Shown here: positions 53,929 through 62,855 of the stretch, piece after piece | Layout: every line of letters begins with the position of its first letter | Position numbering within the stretch: the stretch's first letter is position 1 | DNA from: an uncultured Litoreibacter sp. | Lineage (GTDB): Bacteria > Pseudomonadota > Alphaproteobacteria > Rhodobacterales > Rhodobacteraceae | Direction of reading: 5' to 3' | Assembly (NCBI RefSeq): GCF_947487515.1 | Contig: NZ_CANKWO010000003.1 | Location: 327,103 to 391,102 of the forward strand | DNA: 64,000 bases | The notes under the pieces: model-generated | Seen by the model: the letters and a program-made list of their open reading frames with translations, nothing else | Database searches by the model: none | Told to the model about the DNA's origin: nothing | Made by a program: the position numbers and the translations under genes

Positions 53929-54629
53929 CAGAATTTCCCCCGCTCGGTTCTGCCCAAAGCATGTGTGGCGAAGTTAACCAGCAAGGACAAAAAGATCAGC
54001 ACAAAGCCCAAACCCAAGGCCAAGGCAAAATCCCCTTTTCCGGTTTCCAACGCGATGGCGGTCGTCAAGACGCGGGTGGCGTGGTCTATGTTGCCGCCAA
54101 CGATCATGATGGCCCCGACCTCGCCAATGGCGCGCCCGAACCCTGCCAAAGCGGCAGTAATCAACGCGCGCCGTCCGTCCCATATTAAGGTGCGAATACG
54201 TTGCCCACTTGTGGTGTTCATCGAGATGAGCAGATCATGATATTCGGCCCAAAGTTCGCGAATGGCCTGATGCGCGATAGAGGCAATCAAAGGAGTGATG
54301 ATAATGACCTGCGCGATAATCATGGCCGCGGGCGTAAACAGAAGATCAAGCACACCAAAGGGGCCGGACCGCGACAACAGCAAATAGACGACCAACCCCA
54401 CGACAACCGGCGGCAGGCCCATAAGGGCATTCAGAACCGCAATCGCAGCGCGTCGCAGCCGGAACCGGCGAATAGCAAGCCATGCGCCGAACGGAAGCGC
54501 AACAAAAGACGAGATGGCTACCGCGCTTAGGGTCACCTGAAGCGACCGCAAAGTGATCTCCATGAGATCGCGATCAAATGTAACCAGCAGATAAACGGCG
54601 GCTTTGATGCCGTCCCATATGTTATCCAT
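53925..54629 (-). CDS. tupB: Tungstate-type ABC transporter permease
   Basis: 234 residues, about five or six helices with the BPD_transp_1 contact loop R-A-I-G-E-V-G-A-I-M-I near 165. G-L-P-P-V-V-V-G-L-V-V-Y-L-L and the ~234-residue length fit TupB. First gene of the tupBCA operon. The promoter must lie in the 111-bp gap to dctD, which also holds the dctD terminator. Confidence 0.93.
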   Translation of the reverse strand: MDNIWDGIKAAVYLLVTFDRDLMEITLRSLQVTLSAVAISSFVALPFGAWLAIRRFRLRRAAIAVLNALMGLPPVVVGLVVYLLLSRSGPFGVLDLLFTPAAMIIAQVIIITPLIASIAHQAIRELWAEYHDLLISMNTTSGQRIRTLIWDGRRALITAALAGFGRAIGEVGAIMIVGGNIDHATRVLTTAIALETGKGDFALALGLGFVLIFLSLLVNFATHALGRTERGKFW

Positions 54630-54659
54630 GCATCGCCTTTCTCATATCTCGCTGGTTTC

Positions 54660-54693
54660 ACAAAAACGCAAGCTCCGTTGGTAGCGGTTTGCG
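54660..54693 (-). terminator. Terminator of the dctBD operon
   Basis: Read on the minus strand, the stem CGCAA..CCG/CGG..TTGCG is followed directly by TTTTTGTG. It lies 48 bp after the dctD stop and separates dctBD from tupBCA. Confidence 0.7.
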
Positions 54694-54740
54694 CCATGAG
54701 GATTGGTATTTGCGACAAAGCCGGTGAATCCACTGCCGCT

Positions 54741-55979
54741 TTAAGGGGGGGCGTTGCGAAAATCCTTGGCCTTGAGGTCGTGTTTGGCCAGTTTGTCGTA
54801 CAGTGTCTTGCGCGGTAAGCCCAAGGCTTCGGCCACTGCGGCGCTTTTCCCACCCAACCGGCGCAAAGTATCGGTCAGGACAAGTTTCTCAAATGCGTTC
54901 ATTTGCTCGACAAGGCTGAGTTCGGAGCTCTTGTTCGCATCAGTTTGCACGTTCAAACCCAAAGCAAAGCTGCGGGCGAAGTTGCGCAGCTCCGGGAGGT
55001 TGTCGGGCCAGTCGCGCGCGATGACCTGCGCATAGAGGCTTTCCGGAATTTCGCGCATGTCACCATTCATCCCGCGTATGGTTTGGCGCACCAAGGCTTC
55101 GAAAATCGTGGCGAGGTCTTTGCGCCTTTGTGCCAACGACGGGACGGTGACTTGCATCATGTCGAGGGCGTAGAACAGGTCATCCCGCAACCCGTTTTGT
55201 CTGAGTTGATCCAAGCTTTTGGGCGAGGAGGCAATCACACGCAGGTTAGGGAACTGCTCCATCATTTCCAGCAAGGCGGTTTGCTGTGCAGAGGTCGCCA
55301 GATCAAGGGATTTCACCGACAAGTCGGTTGGCTGGGAGGTCAACTCGATTGCGCTCAGTGCTTCGGGGGGCGTATCGCGCAAGGAGACAGCAATGAAGCG
55401 CTGTTTTTCAGGGGCGAGCGCGTGAATCGTGTGCGCAGCCAACCGTTTCCCAGCCCCAGCAGGGCCTTGCAGATAGATATGAACAGGCAAGCTGGCGGCT
55501 TGGCGCAGGGCCTTGCGCAGCCGGTTAACGGCTGCACAACTTCCAGGGAAATTGGTGGCCGCAGGGTCGCCGGCCTGCAGTTGGCGTTCCATATTGCGCG
55601 ACTTGTGAACGAGGCGGCGATGCTCCATCGCGCGCGTAATAACTTCCAAAAGCTGGTCGGGCGGGCAGGGTTTTTGACGAAAATCATAGGCCCCTTCCGC
55701 CATCGCGCGCACGGCCATGGGGACATCAGCTTGACCGGTCAAAAGCACCACAGGCAGGTCCGGATCGACCTGCCTTGTATACGCCAAGACGTCGAAGCCG
55801 TCCTTTCCGGGCATTCTGATGTCAGACAATATGACGCCTTCAAAGTCTCGCGAAATGTTGGATTTAGCCATCACGAAGCTGGAGGCCGCAATGACCGTGA
55901 TGTCCTCCAACTCAAAGCTTTGCGCCAGCGACCGGCGCAGGGCAGCGTCGTCCTCAATGAGTAGCAGCGTAGGGGTCAT
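54741..55979 (-). CDS. dctD: DctD-type response regulator lacking the sigma-54 contact motif
   Basis: 412 residues. Receiver domain at 1-120 with acidic pocket D10/D11 and phospho-acceptor D53 (V-I-L-S-D-I-R-M-P-G). The AAA+ region starts near 150 with a P-loop variant G-P-A-G-A-G-K-R. The GAFTGA loop is missing, the Walker B segment is not recognisable, and of the arginines in the usual F-R-x-D-L-Y-Y-R-L only the first remains (L-R-D-D-L-F-Y-A-L). The C-terminal Fis-type HTH (A-A-V-A-E-A-L-G-L-P-R-K-T-L-Y) is intact. It therefore probably regulates a sigma-70 promoter, as known for Rhodobacter capsulatus NtrC. Its start overlaps dctB. Confidence 0.88.
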   Translation of the reverse strand: MTPTLLLIEDDAALRRSLAQSFELEDITVIAASSFVMAKSNISRDFEGVILSDIRMPGKDGFDVLAYTRQVDPDLPVVLLTGQADVPMAVRAMAEGAYDFRQKPCPPDQLLEVITRAMEHRRLVHKSRNMERQLQAGDPAATNFPGSCAAVNRLRKALRQAASLPVHIYLQGPAGAGKRLAAHTIHALAPEKQRFIAVSLRDTPPEALSAIELTSQPTDLSVKSLDLATSAQQTALLEMMEQFPNLRVIASSPKSLDQLRQNGLRDDLFYALDMMQVTVPSLAQRRKDLATIFEALVRQTIRGMNGDMREIPESLYAQVIARDWPDNLPELRNFARSFALGLNVQTDANKSSELSLVEQMNAFEKLVLTDTLRRLGGKSAAVAEALGLPRKTLYDKLAKHDLKAKDFRNAPP

Positions 55980-57730
55980 TGCGAGGCCTCCTGATGGGTC
56001 GCGATCGCAGGCAAGGTAATGGTGAAGGCCGCACCGCCTTGATCAAGGTTCTCGACGCTAAGCAAGCCGCCAAAACTGCCGACAATCCCGTAGGAAATCG
56101 ACAGCCCCAACCCCAGCCCTTTGGACGCGCCGATGTCCTTGGTCGTATAGAACGGCTCGAAGGCGCGCTCGATATCCTTCAGTCCGGGGCCGGTGTCAGA
56201 GATGACCAACTGGACCTGCTTTCGGTGTTGGCTGAGGGTCACGGTGATCTTTTTGCTTTCGCAGTCGCTCAATGCATCCATCGCGTTGGACAGCAAGTTT
56301 ACAATAACCTGCTGCAACCGGATTTGACCCGCGTCGACCCATGCATGCGGGACCGAGTGAAGAACTATGTCCACATTCTCCGATTTGGCGCGTTGCTCGG
56401 CCAAGCCAAGTGACGCCGCAAGAACGTCCGCGACATTGACGGTCTCCAAGGGTTCCGTTTCCTTGCGGGCAAAGCCGCGCAGGTTGTGGATGATCCGGTC
56501 CATGCGTTGGGTCTGTTCGGCAATGAGCGTCAGGTTCTCACGCGCTTCCGGTTCGCGCCCGCGTTCAATGAGTTTCTCTGCATTGGCGGTATAGTTTTGA
56601 ATGGCCGACAAAGGCTGGTTCAGCTCATGGCTGATCCCCGCAGACATTTGACCAAGAGCCGTCAATTTGCTGGCTTGAATGAGGTTATCTTGCGCTTGTT
56701 GAAGTTGCGCATTGCGCTTGGCGACGCGGGCTTCCAGTTGGGTGTTGGCCTCTGCCTCCACCCGCAGCTGATCTGCTAGGCGATCTCGGCTTTGGGCGAA
56801 AAAGGCAAACCCCATCCCGAACAACGACAAGACCGCTGCCGCCAATGCGGCAAGCAGGCGGGCCTCGCTGAAGGCGGGGTTGGTGTCAATAAAGGCACGG
56901 GCGGTCATGTTGATCAACGGCACGTCTTGGGATGCGATCAATGCACGTTCGGGCATCTCTGATCCGCTTTCAAAGTTCCAAATATCATGGCCACCGGCGC
57001 GCGACAGCTGATGATGCGGGAAGCTTTGCAGCGTTTCGGGGTAACCAAAGGACGCAGAGGGCGTCTGCTGTAGCTTACTGTCGTGACGCAGCGCCAGACC
57101 CAACCTGTTGGACACAAAACTGACCCCCGACGTATCAAAGAAGGTCACCACAGTTTCGTCGATCCGCCACTCTGCTTCCAGTTCGTCCATGTTTACCTTC
57201 ACGACGACATAGCCTTGCGGGTTCCCCGTGTCATTCAACACGCTGCGCGCGAAGTAATAGCTGCGTTGTCCAAGGTCATCGGCCGAGTGGTAAATCCCCA
57301 TGCGACGCGTTCTGGCGGCGATGACATCGGCGCGGTTAGACCAATCTGTGCCAATGATGTGAGGTGCTTCTTCTAAAGTGGAGGAGGCCAGCACCCGCCC
57401 TTGGGCATCCAATGTATGCAGCTCTTTCGCGCCGGTAGTCAAAGCCGTGCGCAGCAGAAATTCCGACGTTACCGCGCGGCTGCTTCGGCCTTCGATCAGG
57501 GCTGACACCTGTGGGTGGCGCGCCATCAGATCGGTCATCTCGCGGTAGCTCTCTAGCTGGGCAATCAACCGGTCGGACGATTGCTCCAGTACCACTCTTC
57601 CGGTGCGAGACAATCGGGCCAGTTCCGAGCGCAAGGTGACATGGAAAGTCGCCCCCACGGCGGCCACAGACATCACGAGGTAAATCACCACATAGGTCCA
57701 GCGTCTACGGTTTCTGTCGGTGGAGTTCAT
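55976..57730 (-). CDS. dctB: C4-dicarboxylate sensor histidine kinase
   Basis: 584 residues. N-terminal helix at ~12-30, a periplasmic double-Cache (PAS-like) sensor at ~35-285 and a second helix at ~290-308. A coiled coil (~315-350) is followed by the HisKA domain with the phospho-His in G-I-S-H-E-L-N-Q-P-L (~375). The HATPase domain has N-L-L-S-N-A-M-D-A, D-T-G-P-G-L and G-L-G-L-G-L-S-I-S. It senses external C4-dicarboxylates, phosphorylates DctD, and is divergent from dctP across 244 bp. Confidence 0.93.
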   Translation of the reverse strand: MNSTDRNRRRWTYVVIYLVMSVAAVGATFHVTLRSELARLSRTGRVVLEQSSDRLIAQLESYREMTDLMARHPQVSALIEGRSSRAVTSEFLLRTALTTGAKELHTLDAQGRVLASSTLEEAPHIIGTDWSNRADVIAARTRRMGIYHSADDLGQRSYYFARSVLNDTGNPQGYVVVKVNMDELEAEWRIDETVVTFFDTSGVSFVSNRLGLALRHDSKLQQTPSASFGYPETLQSFPHHQLSRAGGHDIWNFESGSEMPERALIASQDVPLINMTARAFIDTNPAFSEARLLAALAAAVLSLFGMGFAFFAQSRDRLADQLRVEAEANTQLEARVAKRNAQLQQAQDNLIQASKLTALGQMSAGISHELNQPLSAIQNYTANAEKLIERGREPEARENLTLIAEQTQRMDRIIHNLRGFARKETEPLETVNVADVLAASLGLAEQRAKSENVDIVLHSVPHAWVDAGQIRLQQVIVNLLSNAMDALSDCESKKITVTLSQHRKQVQLVISDTGPGLKDIERAFEPFYTTKDIGASKGLGLGLSISYGIVGSFGGLLSVENLDQGGAAFTITLPAIATHQEASQ

Positions 57731-57756
57731 TTCACTTTCGATTCGTCAGAAGGGTC

Positions 57757-57814
57757 TGTGCGAAATACCGGAATTTTTGTGCAAATGTCAGTGATTTTGT
57801 CTGATTTTTCGCAC
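57757..57814. promoter_or_regulatory. Repeated TGTGC-type boxes in the dctB-dctP gap
   Basis: TGTGCGAAAT (57757) and TGTGCAAATG (57778) are direct repeats 21 bp apart, two helical turns. TTTCGCAC (57807-57814) forms an inverted repeat with the first. They lie in the 244-bp gap between dctB and dctP and are candidate DctD sites. No TGGCAC-N5-TTGC promoter is visible in the gap. Confidence 0.45.
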
Positions 57815-57974
57815 TTTTTGCAGGGGTGACTTTGCTAGATTGACGTTACTTTATTGTTATAAATAGATTTTTCGAAATTTGCATGGGGCGCTTGCACCGA
57901 TTGTCGGCTTCTTGTCATGGTTTGAAAATCCAGCGGGACAGCCCGTTTGATCGAACATCCATTGGGAGGATACC

Positions 57975-58979
57975 ATGAAAACACTATTGAAAGCGGCCTG
58001 CGTCGCCTCTGTTGCCCTTGTTCCATCTGTTGCCGCAGCAGCCTGTGACGATGGCGAAGTCGTTATCAAATTCAGCCATGTAACCAACACCGACAAGCAC
58101 CCGAAAGGTGTGGCTGCATCCTTGTTGGAGCAGCGCGTCAATGACGAGATGAATGGCAAAGCCTGCATGGAAGTCTTCGGCAACTCGACGCTTTATAATG
58201 ACGACAAAGTGCTCGAAGCCATGTTGCAAGGTGACGTTCAATTGGCGGCCCCTTCGCTGTCCAAATTTGAGACATTCACCAAGCAATTCCGCTTGTTTGA
58301 CTTGCCGTTCATGTTCAAAGACATCAACGCCGTTGACGGTTTCCAAAACTCCGAAACAGGCCAAGGCATGAAAGATTCCATGCAAAAGCGCGGCCTTCAA
58401 GGGTTGGCGTTCTGGCACAATGGCATGAAGCAAATGTCCGCAAACAAGCCCCTCGTCTTGCCGACAGACGCCAATGGGCTGAAATTCCGCGTGCAACCGT
58501 CTGACGTGCTGGTGGCACAGATGGAAGCCATCGGTGGGTCGCCCCAGAAAATGGCCTTCTCGGAGGTTTACGGTGCGCTCCAGCAGGGCGTTGTAGATGG
58601 TCAGGAAAACACTTGGTCGAACATTTTCGGCAAGAAGTTCTTCGAAGTCCAAGACGGCGTTACCGAAACCAACCACGGCATTATTGACTACCTTGTCGTG
58701 GCCTCTGTGGACTGGCTGGACAGCTTGGATGCAGATGTGCGTGACCAGTTCATGACCATTCTGTCCGAAGTGACCGAAGCCCGTAATGGCGAGGCCTTTG
58801 CGACCAATGAAAAGGCCAAAGAGAACATCTTGGCAGCCGGTGGCGTCATTCGCCAGTTGGACGCCGAGCAACGTCAAGCTTGGGTCGATGCCATGAAACC
58901 GGTTTGGGCGCAGTTTGAAGCCGATGTCGGCGCTGACAACATCGCTGCGGCTCAAAAGTTTAACGAAACGGGTTCCTAA
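57975..58979 (+). CDS. dctP: C4-dicarboxylate TRAP transporter binding protein
   Basis: 334 residues, Sec signal peptide at 1-23 (ends S-V-A-A-A-A-C). DctP fold with K-F-S-H-V at ~32-36, the carboxylate-binding arginine in L-K-F-R-V-Q-P-S near 172 and A-L-Q-Q-G-V-V-D-G-Q-E-N near 212, the latter typical of succinate/malate/fumarate DctP. GGGAGGATACC precedes the ATG. A strong hairpin follows before dctQ. Confidence 0.95.
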   Translation: MKTLLKAACVASVALVPSVAAAACDDGEVVIKFSHVTNTDKHPKGVAASLLEQRVNDEMNGKACMEVFGNSTLYNDDKVLEAMLQGDVQLAAPSLSKFETFTKQFRLFDLPFMFKDINAVDGFQNSETGQGMKDSMQKRGLQGLAFWHNGMKQMSANKPLVLPTDANGLKFRVQPSDVLVAQMEAIGGSPQKMAFSEVYGALQQGVVDGQENTWSNIFGKKFFEVQDGVTETNHGIIDYLVVASVDWLDSLDADVRDQFMTILSEVTEARNGEAFATNEKAKENILAAGGVIRQLDAEQRQAWVDAMKPVWAQFEADVGADNIAAAQKFNETGS

Positions 58980-58999
58980 TCCGGCTTCGACAATCACGA

Positions 59000-59030
59000 G
59001 CGCGGCGGCATCCGTCCGCCGCGCTTTTCT
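59000..59030 (+). terminator. Attenuating terminator between dctP and dctQ
   Basis: Perfect 9-bp GC stem GCGCGGCGG/CCGCCGCGC with loop CATCCGT followed by TTTTCT. It would end most transcripts after dctP and let fewer run into dctQM, giving excess binding protein. Confidence 0.8.
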
Positions 59031-59057
59031 AATTTCGCGACTATTGGGGAGGGGCAG

Positions 59058-59735
59058 ATGGCACAGGCCGCGCGCTCGTTTATCGACCGTATAGAAGAGA
59101 TCTTCATCGCCCTGTTGCTGGGGCTGATGACGCTGCTGACTTTCGCCAATGTGATCGCGCGTTATGTGTTTAACGCTAATATCTTATGGGCGCTGGAGTT
59201 GACCGTTTTCATGTTCGCGTGGCTGGTGTTGCTGGGGGCGTCCTATGCGGTCAAGAAAGGTGCGCATCTTGGCGTGGACGCCATTGTGAATGTCGTTTCG
59301 CCGAAATTGAAGCGCGCGCTTGGTGTCGTCGCGGCCGTGGTTTGTATGGCTTTCGCATTTTTGCTGCTGAAGGGCGCATGGGATTACTGGGCCAATTTCG
59401 CCAATCTCCCTGCAACGGAGGGGCGGTGGTTCCCAACAGGCTTTGAGGAAAAGTTCCGCGGCAAAGGTTGGTACGAAACCAACGACATTCCGGTGCCCGA
59501 GGTGCTGCGGTTTATTGAGGGGCTGTTCAACGATGGTGACGAGTACGAAAAGCTTCCACGCCTCATCCCCTATGTTGTGTTGCCCGTGTCTATGGCGCTT
59601 TTCTTGTTGCGATCCGTGCAGGCCTTCTTCGCCATTGTAACCGGCAAAATTGACATGCTCATCGTCAGCCATGAGGCCGAGGACGATGTGGAAGAGGCCG
59701 CCGAGCGCCTCGCTGCTGACTTGAAGGAACAATAA
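59058..59735 (+). CDS. dctQ: C4-dicarboxylate TRAP transporter small permease
   Basis: 225 residues, four helices. F-A-N-V-I-A-R-Y-V-F-N-A-N-I-L-W-A-L-E-L near 33-52 is the family motif. A periplasmic insertion between helices 3 and 4 (~115-165) makes it longer than the other small permease in this window. The acidic C-terminal tail is cytoplasmic. GGGGAGGGGC precedes the ATG. It is 3 bp from dctM. Confidence 0.94.
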   Translation: MAQAARSFIDRIEEIFIALLLGLMTLLTFANVIARYVFNANILWALELTVFMFAWLVLLGASYAVKKGAHLGVDAIVNVVSPKLKRALGVVAAVVCMAFAFLLLKGAWDYWANFANLPATEGRWFPTGFEEKFRGKGWYETNDIPVPEVLRFIEGLFNDGDEYEKLPRLIPYVVLPVSMALFLLRSVQAFFAIVTGKIDMLIVSHEAEDDVEEAAERLAADLKEQ

Positions 59736-59738
59736 GTT

Positions 59739-61115
59739 ATGGAAATCATCCTTCTTTTCGGAATGGTCATTGGCTTCATGCTTATCGGTGTGCCGATTGC
59801 GGTCTCTTTGGGCTTCTCGTCGGTGCTGTTTTTGCTGTGGTTCTCGGACGCCTCGCTTGCCTCTGTCGCGGGGACTTTATTCGAAGCCTTTGCGGGACAT
59901 TATACCTTGTTGGCGATCCCGTTTTTCATTCTCGCCTCCAGCTTCATGTCAACGGGCGGCGTCGCGCGGCGGATCATCAACTTCTCAATTGCCTGCGTGG
60001 GGCATCTTCGTGGCGGCATGGCGATTGCATCCGTGTTTGCCTGCATGATGTTTGCCGCTTTGTCCGGCTCTTCGCCTGCCACAGTGGTCGCCATTGGCTC
60101 CATCGTGATCGCGGCGATGCGTCAGGTCGGCTACACCAAGGAATTCGCAGCAGGGGTGATTTGCAACGCGGGGACGCTGGGCATCTTGATCCCGCCCTCC
60201 ATTGTGATGGTTGTCTACGCTGCTGCCGTAGAGGTTTCCGTTGGGCGGATGTTCTTGGCTGGTGTGATCCCAGGGCTTCTTGCAGGCTTCATGCTGATGG
60301 TCGGCATCTACGTCATGGCCCGCATTAAAAACCTGCCAAAGGGCGAATGGGCAGGGTGGGCGCGTATTTTCGAAACGGGCAAAGAGGCCGGTTGGGGCCT
60401 GTTTCTGATCGTTATCATCTTGGGGGGCATATACGGCGGGGCGTTCACCCCAACCGAGGCCGCTGCCGTGGCTGCGGTATATGCGTGGATCATCGCGTGT
60501 TTCGTGTACCGCGACATGGGGCCGCTGGCGACGCGGGAAGGGGAAAAGAACGTCTCCCTTTTTGCTAAGCCACAGGCCTTGGTGACGGCGTTTTTCCACA
60601 AAGACACCCAACAAACCTTGTTTGACGCCGGCAAATTGACCGTGACGTTGATGTTTGTGATCGCCAATGCGCTGATATTGAAACACGTCCTCACCGACGA
60701 GAAAATTCCGCAACAGATCACCGCCGCCATGCTGGATGCAGGGTTCGGTCCGGTCATGTTCTTGGTTATCGTCAATGTGATCTTGCTGATTGGCGGGCAA
60801 TTCATGGAGCCGTCGGGTTTGTTGGTTATCGTGGCACCGCTGGTGTTCCCGATTGCCATTGAGCTGGGCATCGACCCCATCCATTTGGGCATCATCATGG
60901 TGGTGAACATGGAAATCGGGATGATTACCCCGCCGGTAGGTTTGAACCTGTTTGTGACCTCTGGGGTGGCCGGAATGCCGATGATGGCGGTCGTTCGCGC
61001 GGCGCTGCCGTTCTTGATGATCCTTGTCGTATTCTTGATCATGGTGACCTATATCCCGTCCATCTCGACGTGGTTGCCGAACTTGGTCATGGGGCCGGAG
61101 CTGATTACGAATTAG
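59739..61115 (+). CDS. dctM: C4-dicarboxylate TRAP transporter large permease
   Basis: 458 residues, about 12 helices. A-L-S-G-S-S-P-A-T-V-V-A-I-G near 108, I-L-I-P-P-S-I-V near 148, F-T-P-T-E-A-A-A-V-A-A-V near 235, and M-I-T-P-P-V-G-L-N-L-F near 395. A soluble loop of ~25 residues (R-E-G-E-K-N-V-S) precedes the second half. With dctPQ it completes the succinate/malate/fumarate importer. Confidence 0.96.
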   Translation: MEIILLFGMVIGFMLIGVPIAVSLGFSSVLFLLWFSDASLASVAGTLFEAFAGHYTLLAIPFFILASSFMSTGGVARRIINFSIACVGHLRGGMAIASVFACMMFAALSGSSPATVVAIGSIVIAAMRQVGYTKEFAAGVICNAGTLGILIPPSIVMVVYAAAVEVSVGRMFLAGVIPGLLAGFMLMVGIYVMARIKNLPKGEWAGWARIFETGKEAGWGLFLIVIILGGIYGGAFTPTEAAAVAAVYAWIIACFVYRDMGPLATREGEKNVSLFAKPQALVTAFFHKDTQQTLFDAGKLTVTLMFVIANALILKHVLTDEKIPQQITAAMLDAGFGPVMFLVIVNVILLIGGQFMEPSGLLVIVAPLVFPIAIELGIDPIHLGIIMVVNMEIGMITPPVGLNLFVTSGVAGMPMMAVVRAALPFLMILVVFLIMVTYIPSISTWLPNLVMGPELITN

Positions 61116-61205
61116 GCTGCAAGCCCTTGCAAAAACAGTCATAACTTGCGCGTGAAACCCGTTGAAGGAGCAGGCGCTGGTTATGAAACTTCAGATTGAA
61201 TTGAC

Positions 61206-61850
61206 ATGAAGGCTATCATTTTTGACCTAGATGGTACGCTTGTTCATTCCGCGCCGGATATTCACGCGGCGGCAAATGTGATGTTGGCCCATGCGGGACG
61301 TGATCCGGTGACATTGGATCAGGTGATTGGCTTCATCGGCAACGGAATTGAAAAAACTGTCGAGCGCTGTTTGCGCGCGACGGGCGGGGTGCCAGAAAAC
61401 CTAGCCCCGCATTGCGCCGAGATGAACCGCGCCTACGGGCAGGATTTGACCACCCTGACACGCCTGTTTGATGGGGTGCGGGACACTTTGGATGCGGCAA
61501 GCGTGCCGATGGCGATCTGCACCAACAAACCCGAAGCACCGGCGCGTGACCTGTGCCAGAAAATGGACCTGACGCGCTACTTCAAGGCAATTACGGGTGG
61601 CGACAGTACTCCGGCGATTAAGCCCGACCCTTTGCCGTTGCTTCACACCGTCGCCGCCCTTGGGCTTGGCGTCGAAGATTGCCTCTATGTTGGCGACAGC
61701 GTGACCGATTTTCGCACCGCGCGCGCCACTGGCATGGCCTTTGCGTTCTACACTGGGGGATACCAACCGACAAAGGTTGAAGGGCTGTCCCCGTCGGAAT
61801 GTTTTGATAGCTGGCAAGGACTAGATTTAGCCCGTTTCTACCCTGTTTAA
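61206..61850 (+). CDS. gph: Phosphoglycolate phosphatase-type HAD hydrolase
   Basis: 214 residues. Motif I D-L-D-G-T-L at 6-11 with the nucleophile Asp6, motif II C-T-N-K near 101, Lys of motif III in I-K-P-D-P near 140, and motif IV G-D-S-V-T-D near 162. The cap domain V-I-G-F-I-G-N-G-I and the overall length fit Gph. It removes 2-phosphoglycolate from DNA repair or oxygenase side reactions; other small phosphates are possible substrates. An 82-bp-plus gap from dctM suggests its own promoter. Confidence 0.88.
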   Translation: MKAIIFDLDGTLVHSAPDIHAAANVMLAHAGRDPVTLDQVIGFIGNGIEKTVERCLRATGGVPENLAPHCAEMNRAYGQDLTTLTRLFDGVRDTLDAASVPMAICTNKPEAPARDLCQKMDLTRYFKAITGGDSTPAIKPDPLPLLHTVAALGLGVEDCLYVGDSVTDFRTARATGMAFAFYTGGYQPTKVEGLSPSECFDSWQGLDLARFYPV

Positions 61851-61931
61851 TCGGGTCGCTGTGGGCCGTTTTGGTCTGAAGTTTTGACCTGAACATGGGA
61901 GCACTAGAACGCGCTGGATCCTGATCAGATA

Positions 61932-61957
61932 GAAGAACCGCGCAACACACGCGCGGT
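61932..61957 (-). terminator. Terminator of the amino-acid binding protein gene
   Basis: On the minus strand the 7-bp stem ACCGCGC/GCGCGGT (loop GTGTGTT) is followed by TCTTCTATCT. It lies 24 bp after the stop codon at 61981. Confidence 0.6.
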
Positions 61958-61980
61958 CCCTCCGGTTTTGTCGAGGTTGC

Positions 61981-62751
61981 TCAGAGGCCCCATTTCTGTG
62001 CAACGGTATCGAAGAAGCCGCGCGCTTTTTTGACTTCGATCCAATTGTTTACGTAGTTGATCCAAACCTGATCGGCCTGCGGCAGCAGCATCGCAATAGG
62101 CGAGGGCGCGCGCGCTTCGGCGCCATTCACGCGCATGATCGGGAATTTGTCGTCCAATGTGGAGCCTTCAATGTTAGAGGTGATGAACACATCCGCACGC
62201 CCCGCAATCACTTCTTGATACCCGCGCGCCGGGGCTTCTACCACTTTGATGGTTGCGTTCGGGAACCATTCTTTGGCCAAGCTTTCAAACGTCGTGCCCA
62301 GCGTGGTGGCAACGGTGACTTCTGGCTTGTTGATGCTGTCATAGCCGTCAAATTTGTCGGCGTTTTCCTTCAGGGTGAAGGGAAAGATTTCAACCGCGAT
62401 GTAGCTGTCCGAAAAACCTGCAACCTTCATGCGCGCAGGTGAGATCGAGGCGGAGCCAGTCATGTGATAGCTGCCTGCGGTCACGCCATTCACCAGCGTT
62501 TTCCAGTCGGTCGGCACAAATTCGACCTCGACGCCAAGGTCTTTGGCCAATTCTGTCATGATGTCGATGTCGTACCCTTTATAGCTGTTGGTGGCGGGGT
62601 CGCGCACGGACATTGGGTTCCAGTCACCGGTGGTACCGACTTTCATCACACCGCCGTCCAGTATTTCGTTCAAGGCGGATTGGGCGATTGCGGCCGTGCT
62701 CATGGCTGCGCCAAAGGCCAGTGCCACGAGGGCGTTTGCGAATTGTTTCAT
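61981..62751 (-). CDS. Polar amino-acid ABC transporter binding protein (family 3)
   Basis: 256 residues from the ATG at 62751, where the signal peptide begins (M-K-Q-F-A-N-A-L-V-A-L-A-F, cut after A-I-A-Q). Family-3 fold: V-G-T-T-G-D-W-N-P-M near 35, Y-K-G-Y-D-I-D-I-M near 60 and D-V-F-I-T-S-N near 180. A resemblance to cyclohexadienyl dehydratase (PheC) is present in G-D-W-N-P-M-S and G-F-D-I, so an enzymatic relative cannot be fully excluded. Divergent from the ATPase gene across 104 bp. Confidence 0.87.
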   Translation of the reverse strand: MKQFANALVALAFGAAMSTAAIAQSALNEILDGGVMKVGTTGDWNPMSVRDPATNSYKGYDIDIMTELAKDLGVEVEFVPTDWKTLVNGVTAGSYHMTGSASISPARMKVAGFSDSYIAVEIFPFTLKENADKFDGYDSINKPEVTVATTLGTTFESLAKEWFPNATIKVVEAPARGYQEVIAGRADVFITSNIEGSTLDDKFPIMRVNGAEARAPSPIAMLLPQADQVWINYVNNWIEVKKARGFFDTVAQKWGL

Positions 62752-62855
62752 AGCGGGAGTGTCTCCGGTGTTGAGAAAGTGATCGTGGCTTGAAGTTTCG
62801 GCCACATGGCCCGTAACCTCAAGCTGTATGATGAATTGGCCGGAAGGGCGCGGAT

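Noticed and set aside
54903-55964. 353-codon plus-strand frame opposite dctD
   Set aside because: Antisense shadow; dctD domains are clear on the minus strand.
57881-57900. Possible sigma-54 promoter near dctP (TGGGGCGCTTGCA)
   Set aside because: Only 5 bp lie between the GG and TTGC parts; the required spacing is about 10.
59985-61142. 385-codon minus-strand frame opposite dctM
   Set aside because: Antisense shadow of a hydrophobic protein; rich in His, Gln and Asp with no motif.
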